This document shows, piece by piece, positions 8,987-17,651 of a DNA stretch of 64,000 nucleotides. A program made the position numbers and the translations under genes. Each line of letters begins with the position of its first letter. Within the stretch, counting starts at the first letter, position 1. The notes beneath the pieces were generated by a model. The model saw only the letters and a program-made list of their open reading frames with translations, did not search any database and was not told the DNA's origin. This DNA is from Arthrobacter antioxidans (GTDB taxonomy: Bacteria > Actinomycetota > Actinomycetes > Actinomycetales > Micrococcaceae), in NCBI RefSeq assembly GCF_023100725.1, contig NZ_CP095501.1, forward strand, positions 3,286,001-3,350,000, in the 5' to 3' direction.

Positions 8987-10471
8987 GTGGATCTCACGTT
9001 CATCCCGCTCATCATCGGCGCGGTGGTACTCCTCGTCCTCGTCGTCGCCGCCGTCGTGCTCGCCCGCATGGCGCTGCACATCGCCAGCCCGGACCAGGCA
9101 CTCATCATCTCGTCCAAGGACAGCAAGGGGCAGCCCGATCCGGACAGCCAGCGCGTCGTCTTCGGCCGCATCTTCATCAACCCGTTCTCGCAGCGGGCCT
9201 ACCCGCTGTCCCTGGCCTCCCGGCAGGTGTCCCTGCGCATCGAGGGCATCTCGAAGAACGGCATCAAGCTCCACCTGACCGGCGTCGCGCAGGTCAAGGT
9301 GGGCGGCGACGCCGACGCCGTCCGCAAGGCGGCCCAGCGCTTCCTCAACCAGCAGGACGCCATCGACCACTACACGCAGGAGACGCTGTCCGGTTCACTG
9401 CGCTCCATCGTGGGCACCCTGACCGTCGAGTCGATCATCCGCGACCGCGCCACCTTCGCCAAGAGCGTGAAGGAGGAGGCGGAGCACTCCATGCACAACC
9501 AGGGGCTGGAGATCGACACCTTCCAGATCCAGTCCGTGGACGACGACTCCGGGTACCTGAAGAACCTCGGCCGGCCCGAGGCGGCCCTCGCCGAACGGAA
9601 CGCGAAGATCGCCGAGGCACGCTCCATGCAGGAGTCGGAGCAGGCACGCGCCCTGTCCGACGAGCAGGTGGCTCTCGCGCAGCAGCAGCTGATCATCCGG
9701 CGCGCGGAACTCAAGGAGGAGGCCGACGCCCGCCAGGCGCGGGCCGACGCCTCGGGACCGCTCGCCCAGGCGGAACAGCAGGAGCAGGTCATCATGCGCG
9801 AGCAGCAGGTGGCGCAGCGGCGTTCGGAACTGCGCGAGCGCGAGCTCGACACCGAGGTGCGCAAGCCCGCGGACGCCGAGAAGTACCGCCTCATCCAGCA
9901 GGCGGACGCGAAGCTCGAGGAGCGCCGTCGTGCCTCCGAGGCCTCCGAGATCGAGGCTCGCGTGGACCTCGCACGCCGCAAGCTCGTCGCCGAGGGTGAC
10001 CGCGTGGCCGCAGAGGCCGACGCCGCCGCGAACACCGCACGCGGCACCGCCGAGGCGTCCATCAGCGAGGCCAAGGGCCGCGCCGACGCCGCCGTCATCG
10101 CGTCCCGCGGTGACGCGGAGGCCGGGTCCGCGGAAGCACGCGGCAAGGCGGAGGCTGCCGGGATCGCCGCGCAGGCGGAGGCCTACGAGAAGTTCAACCA
10201 GGCCGCCATCCTGTCGAAGGTCCTCGAGGTCCTGCCCGCGATGGCCCGTGAGATCGCCGCGCCGATGTCGGCGATCGACACCATGACCGTCGTCTCCAAC
10301 GACGGCGCGAGCCAGCTCAGCAAGAACGTCTCGAGCGGCGTCCACCAGACCACGCAGATGGTCAAGGACACCACCGGGCTCGACATCATCGCGCTGCTCG
10401 GCGACCTGCTGAAGAACGCGGACAAGCCCGGGCAGAACGGGGCCGCGGTCCACAGCTCCACGTCGGACTGA
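8987..10471 (+). CDS. Flotillin-like SPFH/Band 7 membrane scaffold protein
   Basis: This 494-residue protein has one N-terminal membrane helix (about residues 4-26), an SPFH/Band 7 domain (about 30-200), and a long alanine- and glutamate-rich coiled coil (about 200-420) with repeated AEA and GxAEA segments, as in flotillin and YuaG/FloT. Flotillins oligomerise at the inner membrane and organise lipid domains and partner complexes. The GTG at 8987 was chosen because GAAAGGG precedes it and the membrane helix then begins at once. An ATG at 8921 would add 22 basic residues ahead of the helix. No NfeD-like partner gene is adjacent, unlike many bacterial flotillin loci. A hairpin follows the stop. 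Confidence 0.92.
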   Translation: MDLTFIPLIIGAVVLLVLVVAAVVLARMALHIASPDQALIISSKDSKGQPDPDSQRVVFGRIFINPFSQRAYPLSLASRQVSLRIEGISKNGIKLHLTGVAQVKVGGDADAVRKAAQRFLNQQDAIDHYTQETLSGSLRSIVGTLTVESIIRDRATFAKSVKEEAEHSMHNQGLEIDTFQIQSVDDDSGYLKNLGRPEAALAERNAKIAEARSMQESEQARALSDEQVALAQQQLIIRRAELKEEADARQARADASGPLAQAEQQEQVIMREQQVAQRRSELRERELDTEVRKPADAEKYRLIQQADAKLEERRRASEASEIEARVDLARRKLVAEGDRVAAEADAAANTARGTAEASISEAKGRADAAVIASRGDAEAGSAEARGKAEAAGIAAQAEAYEKFNQAAILSKVLEVLPAMAREIAAPMSAIDTMTVVSNDGASQLSKNVSSGVHQTTQMVKDTTGLDIIALLGDLLKNADKPGQNGAAVHSSTSD

Positions 10472-10482
10472 CCGCCGGATGC

Positions 10483-10512
10483 GGGCCGTCGCCGGTGATC
10501 CGGCGGCGGCCC
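10483..10512. terminator. Hairpin between convergent flotillin and yccF genes
   Basis: GGGCCGTCGCCGG pairs with CCGGCGGCGGCCC around a TGAT loop, a 13-pair stem with one T-G wobble. It lies 12 bases after the flotillin stop in a convergent gap, so it could end transcription from both sides. Confidence 0.65.
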
Positions 10513-10521
10513 GTCAGCGGG

Positions 10522-10604
10522 GAGGCCGGCGGGATGGCCGGCGGGGAGGCCGGCGGGATGGCCGGCGGGGTGGCCGGCGGGGTGGCCGGCGGGGTGGTCA
10601 GCGG
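10522..10604. repeat. 12-bp minisatellite, six units plus a degenerate seventh
   Basis: The unit is (G/A)(T/A)GGCCGGCGGG repeated head to tail: six clean copies with GA, AT, GA, AT, GT, GT as the variable first two bases, then one degenerate copy. It lies in the convergent gap, and the last unit runs into the final codons of yccF. The regular alternation of variants suggests duplication of a 24-bp pair. No array-type spacers are present. Confidence 0.9.
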
Positions 10605-10999
10605 TACGTCGGCAGGTAGGTCCCCTGTGACGGGACGATGACCTTGCCGAGCGGTGCCAGCGACACCGGGATCAGCTTGAGGTTCGCGATGCCCAGGGGG
10701 ATGCCGATGATGCTGACGAACATCGGGATGGCCGTGACCACGTGGCCGATGGCGATCCAGATGCCCGCGACGAGCAGCCAGATCACATTGCCGATCGTGG
10801 ACCACGCACCCGTCTGCCCGCCCCGGTTCACGACGGTCTGGCCGAACGGCCACAGCGCATACACGCCGATCCGGAACGAGGCGATGCCGAAGGGGATGGT
10901 CACGATCAGCAGGCAGCAGACCACGCCCGCGGCGAAATAGCCGAGGGCGAGCCAGATGCCGCCGAACAGGAGCCAGATGACGTTCAGGAGTGCGTTCAT
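10598..10999 (-). CDS. yccF: YccF-domain inner membrane protein
   Basis: This 133-residue protein contains two copies of the YccF module, each with a WLLFGGIW/WLLVAGIW-type helix followed by a glycine-rich turn (PFGIA, PLGIA). Four membrane helices are predicted by eye. The family is widespread and of unknown biochemical role. The ATG at 10999 was chosen so that the protein begins MNALLNVIWLL, the usual family start. A frame extending nine codons upstream adds nothing conserved. The gene converges on the flotillin gene and its last codons enter a 12-bp minisatellite. Confidence 0.88.
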   Translation of the reverse strand: MNALLNVIWLLFGGIWLALGYFAAGVVCCLLIVTIPFGIASFRIGVYALWPFGQTVVNRGGQTGAWSTIGNVIWLLVAGIWIAIGHVVTAIPMFVSIIGIPLGIANLKLIPVSLAPLGKVIVPSQGTYLPTYR

Positions 11000-11048
11000 C
11001 CGGCCATTGTTCACCACCCGGCGCACGCCCGCACCACCCGGGACGCGT

Positions 11049-11080
11049 GAGGCCCCCTACCCGGACGGGTAGGGGGCCTC
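11049..11080. terminator. Strong terminator hairpin between helicase and yccF
   Basis: A perfect 14-base-pair stem (GAGGCCCCCTACCC and its complement) closes on a four-base loop, 16 bases beyond the helicase stop on the minus strand. It is the clearest terminator of this area. Confidence 0.85.
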
Positions 11081-11095
11081 ATCAGCGCGTGGATG

Positions 11096-12784
11096 CTAGC
11101 GCGGGCGGCGGTCGTTCGACGCCGGTGCGCTGGCCCTGCGGGAGCCGCCGGAACGGCGGGCGCCCTCGGAGCGTGCTCCTTCGGAGCGTGCGGCCGACGG
11201 CGCGTGGCTGCGCTGTCCACCGGCTGCGGGAACCCCCGCGGCCGTGCGGGGGACGGCGTCGCCGACGCGCTGGCCCGACGCAGGACGGCGGCTGCGCGAC
11301 GTCGTCTCCGAAGCCGTGCGGGGCTCCTCGGAGCGGCGGCGGGAGCCACCGGACTTCGCCGCGGCACCGGTGTCGGAGCCGAAGCGGGGTGCCTGTGGCT
11401 GGTCCTTGCGGCGCTCGGCGCGGTTGCCCTGGGCGCCCTGCGGATCGGCGGAGACGCGTCCCCGGCCGCCACGGCCACCGCGACCGCCGGCGGTCGGTGC
11501 TGCAGCACCGCGGCGTGCGCGCTTGCGCTCGGCGTTCGCCCCGGTGGACGTGCCCTGACCGCGGGCGGCGTCGCGGGAGACGAGGAGCGCCGCACGGGTG
11601 CGGGGGTCGATCTTCTCGGCCAGGTCACCGGTCAGCGACTGGACCAGGGGCGAGGTCGCCTTCACGTTTTCGAACGCGACGTCGACGCCCGCGGCCTTCA
11701 TGAGCTTCTGCACCTCGGACTTCTGCTCGGGCAGCGTGATCGTGACCACGGTGCCCGACGAGCCGGCGCGGGCCGTGCGGCCCGAACGGTGCAGGTACGC
11801 CTTGTGCTCCGTGGGCGGATCCACATGGACCACCAGTTCGACGTCGTCGACGTGCACGCCGCGCGCGGCGACGTCGGTGGCGACGAGCACGCGGACGTCA
11901 CCCGAGGAGAACTCCGCGAGGTTGCGGTCGCGGGCGTTCTGCGACAGGTTGCCGTGCAGGTCGACGGCGGGGATCCCGGCGTCGGTGAGGGTCTTGGCGA
12001 GCTTCCGCGCGTGGTGCTTGGTGCGCATGAAGAGCAGGCGGCGGCCGGAGCCGGAAGCGAGCTGGACGATCAGCTGCTTCTTCTGGGTCTGGTCGCCGAT
12101 CAGCAGCACGTGGTGCTCCATGGTGGTGACCGCGGCCTGGGGGTCGTCGACCGAGTGGGTGACCGGGTTGGTCATGTAGCGGTTGACCACCTTGTCCACG
12201 CCGTTGTCGAGCGTCGCCGAGAACAGCAGGCGCTGGCCGTCGGCCGGGGTGGTGTCGAGCAGCTTCTTCACGACGGGGAGGAAGCCGAGGTCCGCCATGT
12301 GGTCGGCCTCGTCGAGGATGGTGATCTCCACGGACTCGAGCGTGATCAGCTTCTGCCGCATCAGGTCCTCGAGGCGCCCGGGGCAGGCGATGACGATGTC
12401 GACGCCGGCGCGGAGTGCCTTCTCCTGGCGCTGCTGGGAGACGCCGCCGTAGATGACGGTGGTGTTCAGGCCCAGTTCCTTGGCCAGCGGCTCGACCGTG
12501 GCGTTGATCTGCGTGGCGAGCTCACGCGTGGGGGCGAGGACCAGGGCCAGCGGGCGCCCGGGCTTGCGGCGGTAGGCCGCCTCCTGCTCGGCGAGGCGAG
12601 CGACCATGGGGAGGGCGAAGGCGAGGGTCTTGCCCGAGCCGGTGCGGCCGCGGCCGAGGACGTCGCGCCCGGCCAGGGAGTCGGGCAGCGACTTGACCTG
12701 GATGGGGAATGGTTCGGCGATTCCCTGCGCGGCGAGGTTCTCGACCAGCGCTTTGGGCACACCGAGGGCAGCAAAAGTAGTCAT
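11096..12784 (-). CDS. DEAD-box ATP-dependent RNA helicase with Arg/Gly-rich tail
   Basis: This 562-residue protein has the RecA-like helicase core: a Q-motif region near 23-29, Walker A TGSGKT at 48-53, PTRELA near 85, DEAD at 158-161, SAT at 189-191 and a helicase C-terminal domain to about 375. The last 180 residues are basic and low in complexity (runs of RGGRGG and SEGAR), a tail that usually binds RNA. Such proteins remodel structured RNA in ribosome assembly, mRNA decay or cold adaptation. The 293-base gap upstream (12785-13077) has no other gene and may hold a long leader, as in cold-inducible helicase genes. The exact paralogue (DeaD, RhlE or other) cannot be fixed from the sequence alone. 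Confidence 0.93.
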   Translation of the reverse strand: MTTFAALGVPKALVENLAAQGIAEPFPIQVKSLPDSLAGRDVLGRGRTGSGKTLAFALPMVARLAEQEAAYRRKPGRPLALVLAPTRELATQINATVEPLAKELGLNTTVIYGGVSQQRQEKALRAGVDIVIACPGRLEDLMRQKLITLESVEITILDEADHMADLGFLPVVKKLLDTTPADGQRLLFSATLDNGVDKVVNRYMTNPVTHSVDDPQAAVTTMEHHVLLIGDQTQKKQLIVQLASGSGRRLLFMRTKHHARKLAKTLTDAGIPAVDLHGNLSQNARDRNLAEFSSGDVRVLVATDVAARGVHVDDVELVVHVDPPTEHKAYLHRSGRTARAGSSGTVVTITLPEQKSEVQKLMKAAGVDVAFENVKATSPLVQSLTGDLAEKIDPRTRAALLVSRDAARGQGTSTGANAERKRARRGAAAPTAGGRGGRGGRGRVSADPQGAQGNRAERRKDQPQAPRFGSDTGAAAKSGGSRRRSEEPRTASETTSRSRRPASGQRVGDAVPRTAAGVPAAGGQRSHAPSAARSEGARSEGARRSGGSRRASAPASNDRRPR

Positions 12785-13077
12785 GTGGGGTACACGAACT
12801 TTCTTCTCATGTTCCCCGGCACCGGTCGGCGCAGGGGTTCGCCGAAGAAGAGTCAGACAGTGTCCACCGCGCTCACGATCGTGCGAGCTGGATGCGGGAC
12901 AAAAGAATGCGTTCTATCGACGCAGGCTGCGCGCTGTTCTGGCTGACGCCAGTCTGGATGACATGGTCGGCCGTGCGCAGGCAAGTTCCCCCAGTTTATC
13001 AGCCGGAGCGCCGGAACCCCGCATCGCGGACCCTGCCGGAGCGCCGCGGGGACCCGCTGCCGGTAGCCTTGGGAGTG
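12785..13077. other. Divergent intergenic region between helicase gene and trmB
   Basis: This 293-base gap separates the minus-strand helicase from plus-strand trmB. No coding frame with plausible codon use, no strong hairpin and no recognised operator was found. It must hold the promoters of both genes. Confidence 0.5.
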
Positions 13078-13956
13078 ATGGATCCTCATGTACAGACCCC
13101 CGACCAGCCGCACCGCACCCAGCCCGTGTCCTTCGTCCGGCGCGGCTCGCGCCTCCAGGGCCGGCGGCGCGAGGCCTGGGACGAACTGGCCGAGGCCTTC
13201 CTCCTGGACGTCCCGCGCGTCCACAACGCCGACACCTCCGTGGCACCCGGCTTCGTGCTCGACGTCGGGGCCGCCTTCGGCCGGTCGGCGCCGCTCGTCG
13301 TCGAGGTGGGGTCGGGGCTGGGCGAAGCCATCACCCACGCCGCGGAACTCGACCCGGACCGTGACTACCTCGCCCTCGAGGTGTACCGTCCCGGGCTCGC
13401 CCAGACCATGCTGCGCATCAGCCAGAAGGACCTGACGAACGTGCGGACCGCGCAGGTCAACGCGGCGGAGGCCTTCGAGGGGATGATCCCGGCGTCGTCC
13501 GTCGCCGAGCTCTGGACCTTCTTCCCCGACCCCTGGCACAAGGCCCGCCACCACAAGCGCCGGCTCGTGAAGGAGGACTACGTCGAGCTCGCCGCCCGCA
13601 TCATCGCCCCGGGCGGGCTGTTCCGCCTCGCGACCGACTGGTCGAGCTACGCGGTGCAGATGCGCGCCGTCCTCGACGCGCACCCGCTCTTCGAAAACCT
13701 GCACGACGGCGAACGCAGCGGCGCGGACAGTCCGCTCACCCAGGTCTGGGAGAGCGGCGTGGAGTCGGTGGTCGGCGGTGCGCCCGTGCGGGAGGGCCGC
13801 GACCCGGTGAGCACCGGGAACACCGGCGTCAACGAGGGGACGGACACACTCGGCGGCTGGGCCCCCCGCTTCGAGGACCGCACCCTCACCAGCTTCGAGA
13901 ACAAGGCGATCGAGGCCGGGCGCATGGTGTTCGACCTCACCTACCGCCGCCGCTGA
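13078..13956 (+). CDS. trmB: tRNA (guanine-N7)-methyltransferase
   Basis: This 292-residue SAM-dependent enzyme methylates guanine 46 in the variable loop of tRNAs. The SAM-binding motif VVEVGSGLGEA lies near residue 77. The family signature FFPDPWHKARHHKRRL is near residue 147. The C-terminal part carries an actinobacterial insert before the conserved TSFE segment that contacts substrate. The ATG at 13078 follows GGGAGTG, and an in-frame GTG lies one codon upstream. The next gene begins 28 bases on and may be cotranscribed. Confidence 0.95.
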   Translation: MDPHVQTPDQPHRTQPVSFVRRGSRLQGRRREAWDELAEAFLLDVPRVHNADTSVAPGFVLDVGAAFGRSAPLVVEVGSGLGEAITHAAELDPDRDYLALEVYRPGLAQTMLRISQKDLTNVRTAQVNAAEAFEGMIPASSVAELWTFFPDPWHKARHHKRRLVKEDYVELAARIIAPGGLFRLATDWSSYAVQMRAVLDAHPLFENLHDGERSGADSPLTQVWESGVESVVGGAPVREGRDPVSTGNTGVNEGTDTLGGWAPRFEDRTLTSFENKAIEAGRMVFDLTYRRR

Positions 13957-13984
13957 GCGCCCGCGGATACCGGGGGACGCAGGA

Positions 13985-15019
13985 GTGAGGGGTATCTTCA
14001 GCCGCCGCAGGGGTTCCGCCCGCAGGGCCGGGGCGGACCCGATCGAGGCCTTCTGGCGCTGGTGGGCGGACGACGGCGAGGAGCTCCTGACCGAGGCCAC
14101 GCGGGCCGGGGACTTCGACGCCTACGTGGACGTCATGACCCGGCGCGTGCGGGCGATCGCGCGCGGCCTCGAGTGGGAGACCCGCACGGGCACCGACGCC
14201 GAGCACACGCTCTGCGTCTCGAGCGGCGGTGACGCGTCGCTGCGTCCGGTGGCCGAACGCTGGTACCGGGCGTCCCCGCCGCCCGGCCCCCGGTGGGACT
14301 TCGTGCCTGCCCGCAGCGCCAAGCCGGACATGCTGGAATCGAGCATCACCTACCGCGGCCGGACCTTCGACCTCCGCCGGACCCGCGTGCATGCCGCGGT
14401 GACCCGCGCGGGCGACGGCTTCATCGTCTCGGTGTACAACCCCGGCTTCACCGGGCAGTGGGACGACGAGTACGGATTGTGCGTCCTGCTGCTCGAATGG
14501 CTGCTCGGCGAGGACGACGTCGAACGCTGGGTCCGCCGCGTCGACTGCATCGCCCGTGACGTCGTGGACAGCATCCCCGCCGCGGAGCTGCCGGCCCGGG
14601 TGGCGGACCTGGCCCGCACCCTCCCCGCACCGGACTGGCTGCTCATGCAGGGGACGCTCGGGGCGGGCGATCCGATCCTCGTGCGGGTCCTGCGCCCGCT
14701 GCGCTGGATCGACCATCCGCGCTTCGACCTCCACACGGCCTTGCGGGTCCCGTTCGACGCCGACGGGCAGGGCCTTCCCCGGCCCGCGGCCCTCGACGAC
14801 CTCGACGACCTCGAGGACTCGCTCGTGAAGGCCCTCGGGATCCGGGGGATGCTGGTGGCGGCCGAGACGTCCCGGGGCGTGAGGACCCTCCACTTCTACT
14901 CGGATTCGGAGGACCAGAACGGGAGGGACGTCCTCGACGCCGCGGCCCGCGCACAGCGCGCCGTCACCGCGAGGCACGCGCTCGACCCCGGCTGGAAGAA
15001 GGTCCGGGACTTCGCCTGA
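13985..15019 (+). CDS. Conserved protein of unknown function, 344 residues
   Basis: I do not recognise a characterised family. The protein is soluble, with no signal peptide or membrane helix. The middle (about 50-130) has a pattern seen in uncharacterised DUF695-like proteins: HTLCVSSGG, RPVAERWYRASPP, WDFVPARSA. A C-terminal HFYSDSED segment is followed by AVTARHALDPGWKKVRDFA. It starts at a GTG with CGCAGGA upstream, 28 bases after trmB on the same strand, so it may share its transcript. Codon use matches the neighbours. The DUF695 likeness is a weak impression and no function follows from it. Confidence 0.75.
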   Translation: MRGIFSRRRGSARRAGADPIEAFWRWWADDGEELLTEATRAGDFDAYVDVMTRRVRAIARGLEWETRTGTDAEHTLCVSSGGDASLRPVAERWYRASPPPGPRWDFVPARSAKPDMLESSITYRGRTFDLRRTRVHAAVTRAGDGFIVSVYNPGFTGQWDDEYGLCVLLLEWLLGEDDVERWVRRVDCIARDVVDSIPAAELPARVADLARTLPAPDWLLMQGTLGAGDPILVRVLRPLRWIDHPRFDLHTALRVPFDADGQGLPRPAALDDLDDLEDSLVKALGIRGMLVAAETSRGVRTLHFYSDSEDQNGRDVLDAAARAQRAVTARHALDPGWKKVRDFA

Positions 15020-15050
15020 CCCGCGTGCCGGCGCTGGTCGAGGCATGCGC

Positions 15051-15644
15051 TCAGGGCGCGGAGGACGGTGGTCCGGCGGCGGCGCGCAGAGTCATGCCGG
15101 CGATGTGCCGGCCCTCGGCGGTGGCGGTGTCCACGTCCGTCCCGCGCAGGATCATCCCGAGGACGCCGGTGTAGATCAGGACGAGCCGGCGCGCCAGCAG
15201 CGGCGCCTGCTGCGCGCCGACGAGGGTGGCCGCCAGTTCCTCCAGCCTGCCCAGCAGCAGCCGGGTGTCGGCGGCGAGTATGTCCTCGAGGTCCCGCCCG
15301 GGGTGCGGGGTCTCCGCGGCGACGCCGAGGAACACGCACCACCGCGAGGGCGTGAGGGCGTGCCTGTGCCGGGAGAGCGCGGTGAAGACGGCGAGCAGCT
15401 TCTCCTCGGGGGTGGGCGCCTCGTCGACGCACTCCTGCCAGGTGGTGTCCCACCGCGCCAGCCGCCGGCGCAGGGCCTGCGTGATCAGGCCTTCCTTGTT
15501 GCCGAAGTGCGCGTAGAGCGTGGCCGGCGAGACCCGGGCGCGTTCGAGGATCGCGTCGACGGGGGTGACGCCCACCCCCTGCGTCGCGGCGAGGTCCTCC
15601 GCCGCGTCGAGCAGCCGGTCGCGTGCCGTCGGTTGTGGTGTCAT
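15051..15644 (-). CDS. TetR-family transcriptional repressor
   Basis: This 197-residue protein has the TetR N-terminal helix-turn-helix (about 8-55), with the typical VSPATLYAHFGNKEGL recognition helix, and a variable ligand-binding C-terminal domain. It is divergent from an MFS exporter gene, and the gap between the two starts is only 26 bases and contains a palindrome. That is the standard layout of a repressor that controls itself and an efflux pump. The start is the ATG at 15644. Longer frames upstream would cross the operator. The inducing ligand is unknown. Confidence 0.92.
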   Translation of the reverse strand: MTPQPTARDRLLDAAEDLAATQGVGVTPVDAILERARVSPATLYAHFGNKEGLITQALRRRLARWDTTWQECVDEAPTPEEKLLAVFTALSRHRHALTPSRWCVFLGVAAETPHPGRDLEDILAADTRLLLGRLEELAATLVGAQQAPLLARRLVLIYTGVLGMILRGTDVDTATAEGRHIAGMTLRAAAGPPSSAP

Positions 15645-15657
15645 GGGACAAGGGTAT

Positions 15658-15684
15658 AACGTCCGTTTCAATGAAACGTTCGTT
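15658..15684. promoter_or_regulatory. Palindromic operator between tetR and MFS genes
   Basis: A 27-bp imperfect palindrome with a perfect core CGTTTCAATGAAACG: 11 of 13 arm positions match. It covers the proposed ATG of the MFS gene (15671), so the bound TetR protein would block transcription of both genes directly. Confidence 0.65.
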
Positions 15685-16855
15685 ACAGTCACCGGTCCGG
15701 CCCCATCCCCTGCTGTTCGCCACGTCCGGCGTGGCACTCATCGCCGTCACCTACGGTCTGGCCCGCCTCGGCTACGGTCTGTTCCTGCCCGCGTTCTCCG
15801 CGGCGTTCCCCCTGACGCCGGCGGTGAGCGGACTGCTGGCGTCGGGCGCCTCGATCCTCTACTGCGTGTCCGCCGGCATCGGTTTCCGCCACGCCTCCCT
15901 CCGGCCCCGCGGGGTGGCCGGGCTGGCCGGGCTCTCGGCGGCCCTGGGCAGCCTGGGCGTCGCCGCCGCCCCCAGCACCCCGGTGTTCGTGGGAGGAGTC
16001 CTGCTCGCCGGGATGGGAGCGGGGTTCGCGTCTCCCGCCATGGTGGAGCTGGTCCGCCGCAACGCCGACTCCTCGGCCCAGGGGCGGCTCCAGTCGGTGG
16101 TCAATTCGGGGACGGGGTTCGGCGTGGTCCTCGCGGGAGCCCTGTCCCTCGTGCTCGGCGAGGCGTGGCGCCTGGCCTGGGTGCTGGTGGCGGTCCTCGC
16201 CGCGGCATCGATGCTCGCCGTCCTGCGGCTGGATCGGAGCAGCGACCGGCCCTCCGCCCGTCCTGCCGGGCGATGGGCCGCACCCTCGCTCGTCACGCGG
16301 TCGAGTGTCCACGGACTGGCCCGGCCGCTCTGCGGGGCCCTCGTCTTCGGGAGCGGGTCCGCGGCCGTGTGGGTCTACGGCAGGGCGACGCTCGAGCAGG
16401 CGGGCGGCATGGGCGTCAGCCTGTCCGCCGGCGCCTGGATAGCCCTGGGGCTGGGTGGCGCCGGCGCCGCCGCAGTGTCCCGCCGGCTCGCAGAGCATTC
16501 GATCCGCGTGACGTGGCCGCTGTCGACCCTCGTGACGGCAGCGGCGACCGCGCTCGTCGGGACGGCGCCCGGCTCCCTCCTCCTGGCCTACGCGGCAGCC
16601 TTCTCCTTCGGCCTCGCCTACACGGCAGCGACGTCCGTGCTCATCCTGTGGGCCTCCGCCGTGGCGGCCGACAGCGCGGCCGGGACCTCGGTCCTGTTCA
16701 TCGCCCTCGTGCTCGGGCAGGCGGCCGGGGCATCGCTCACGGGACTCCTGCTCCAGGAAGGCACCGCCGCCGCCTTCCTGGTGGCGGCTCTCGCGTGCGC
16801 AACCAGTGCCGTCGTCGCCGTCCCCACGACGGCCGGCGTCGCGCGGGTGCGGTAG
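15671..16855 (+). CDS. MFS transporter, YbfB/AraJ-like
   Basis: This 394-residue protein has about twelve membrane helices and no large soluble domain, as in major facilitator superfamily drug or metabolite exporters. The first helix contains YGLARLGYGLFLPAFS, typical of YbfB/YjiJ-type members. The ATG at 15671 gives a short basic N-terminus before the first helix. No good ribosome-binding site precedes it and it lies inside the operator, so the mRNA may have little or no leader. Pairing with the divergent TetR gene suggests inducible efflux. The substrate cannot be inferred. Confidence 0.88.
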   Translation: MKRSLQSPVRPHPLLFATSGVALIAVTYGLARLGYGLFLPAFSAAFPLTPAVSGLLASGASILYCVSAGIGFRHASLRPRGVAGLAGLSAALGSLGVAAAPSTPVFVGGVLLAGMGAGFASPAMVELVRRNADSSAQGRLQSVVNSGTGFGVVLAGALSLVLGEAWRLAWVLVAVLAAASMLAVLRLDRSSDRPSARPAGRWAAPSLVTRSSVHGLARPLCGALVFGSGSAAVWVYGRATLEQAGGMGVSLSAGAWIALGLGGAGAAAVSRRLAEHSIRVTWPLSTLVTAAATALVGTAPGSLLLAYAAAFSFGLAYTAATSVLILWASAVAADSAAGTSVLFIALVLGQAAGASLTGLLLQEGTAAAFLVAALACATSAVVAVPTTAGVARVR

Positions 16856-16882
16856 GTCGGCGCAAACTCGGGGCTGCCGGCC

Positions 16883-17566
16883 TCAGAACGCGGACGAGGC
16901 CAGATCCCGCTCACCGTCGCGGATCGCGGTGACGATGCGCCCGGCGACGGCCACCGGGTCCTTACCCCGGGGCAGCTTCGGGGCCTCGCCCGCGATCGGC
17001 CGGGTGGCCAGGCCGGTCTCGGTGTGCGGCGGACGGACATCCAGGACGCGGACGCCCTGGCGGCGCAGCTCCAGCGTCAGCGCCTTCCCGTACGCGCTGA
17101 GGCCGGCCTTCGTGGCCGAGTATGCGGCCATGCCCGCCGTCGGGCTCTCCGCGACGACGGCGCTGATCTGCACCACGAAGGAGTCCTTGCCGAGCCTCGG
17201 CCCCACCTCCCGCATGAGCCGCATGTAGCCGAGCAGGTTCACGAGCACGAGTTCGTCGAGGGTGTCGTCGTCGACCTCCATGGCCGGGCCGAAGGCGACG
17301 ACGCCGGCGGCGAACACCACTCCGTCGAGTTCCCGGCCGTAGACCGCCGCGGCGATGTCGGCGGGCCCCGAGGGCCTGCTGAGATCCGCGGCGACGGTCC
17401 CGACGACGGCGTCCCCGAGCTCCTCGGCGAGACCCGCGAGCTTCGTCCCGGAGCGGCCGGACAGCATCAGCCCGGCACCCTGCGCCGCGAGCTGCCGGGA
17501 CAGTTCCGCCCCGAGGACTCCGGTGGCACCGACGACGAGGACGTGGGAACCGCTCAGCTCAGTCAT
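16883..17566 (-). CDS. Short-chain dehydrogenase/reductase
   Basis: This 227-residue SDR has the nucleotide-binding motif VVGATGVLGAEL near residue 11, the catalytic serine in VQISAVVAE and the YSATKAG catalytic Tyr/Lys pair near 150. It lacks the usual NNAG motif and has FAAG in its place, seen in divergent members. The coenzyme and substrate are not clear. It lies downstream of the pspA-like gene on the same strand, 85 bases away, and converges with the MFS gene. Confidence 0.9.
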   Translation of the reverse strand: MTELSGSHVLVVGATGVLGAELSRQLAAQGAGLMLSGRSGTKLAGLAEELGDAVVGTVAADLSRPSGPADIAAAVYGRELDGVVFAAGVVAFGPAMEVDDDTLDELVLVNLLGYMRLMREVGPRLGKDSFVVQISAVVAESPTAGMAAYSATKAGLSAYGKALTLELRRQGVRVLDVRPPHTETGLATRPIAGEAPKLPRGKDPVAVAGRIVTAIRDGERDLASSAF

Positions 17567-17651
17567 GGCCAGAGTCTAGCGGCCCGTCACTCCCCCGCCG
17601 GGCCGGGGTGCCGCGGGCCGGCCACGGTGGAGTCGACGGCGGGCCGCGGGG

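Noticed and set aside
10522..10604. CRISPR-like array
   Set aside because: Units are 12 bp, head to tail, with no spacers and no cas genes.
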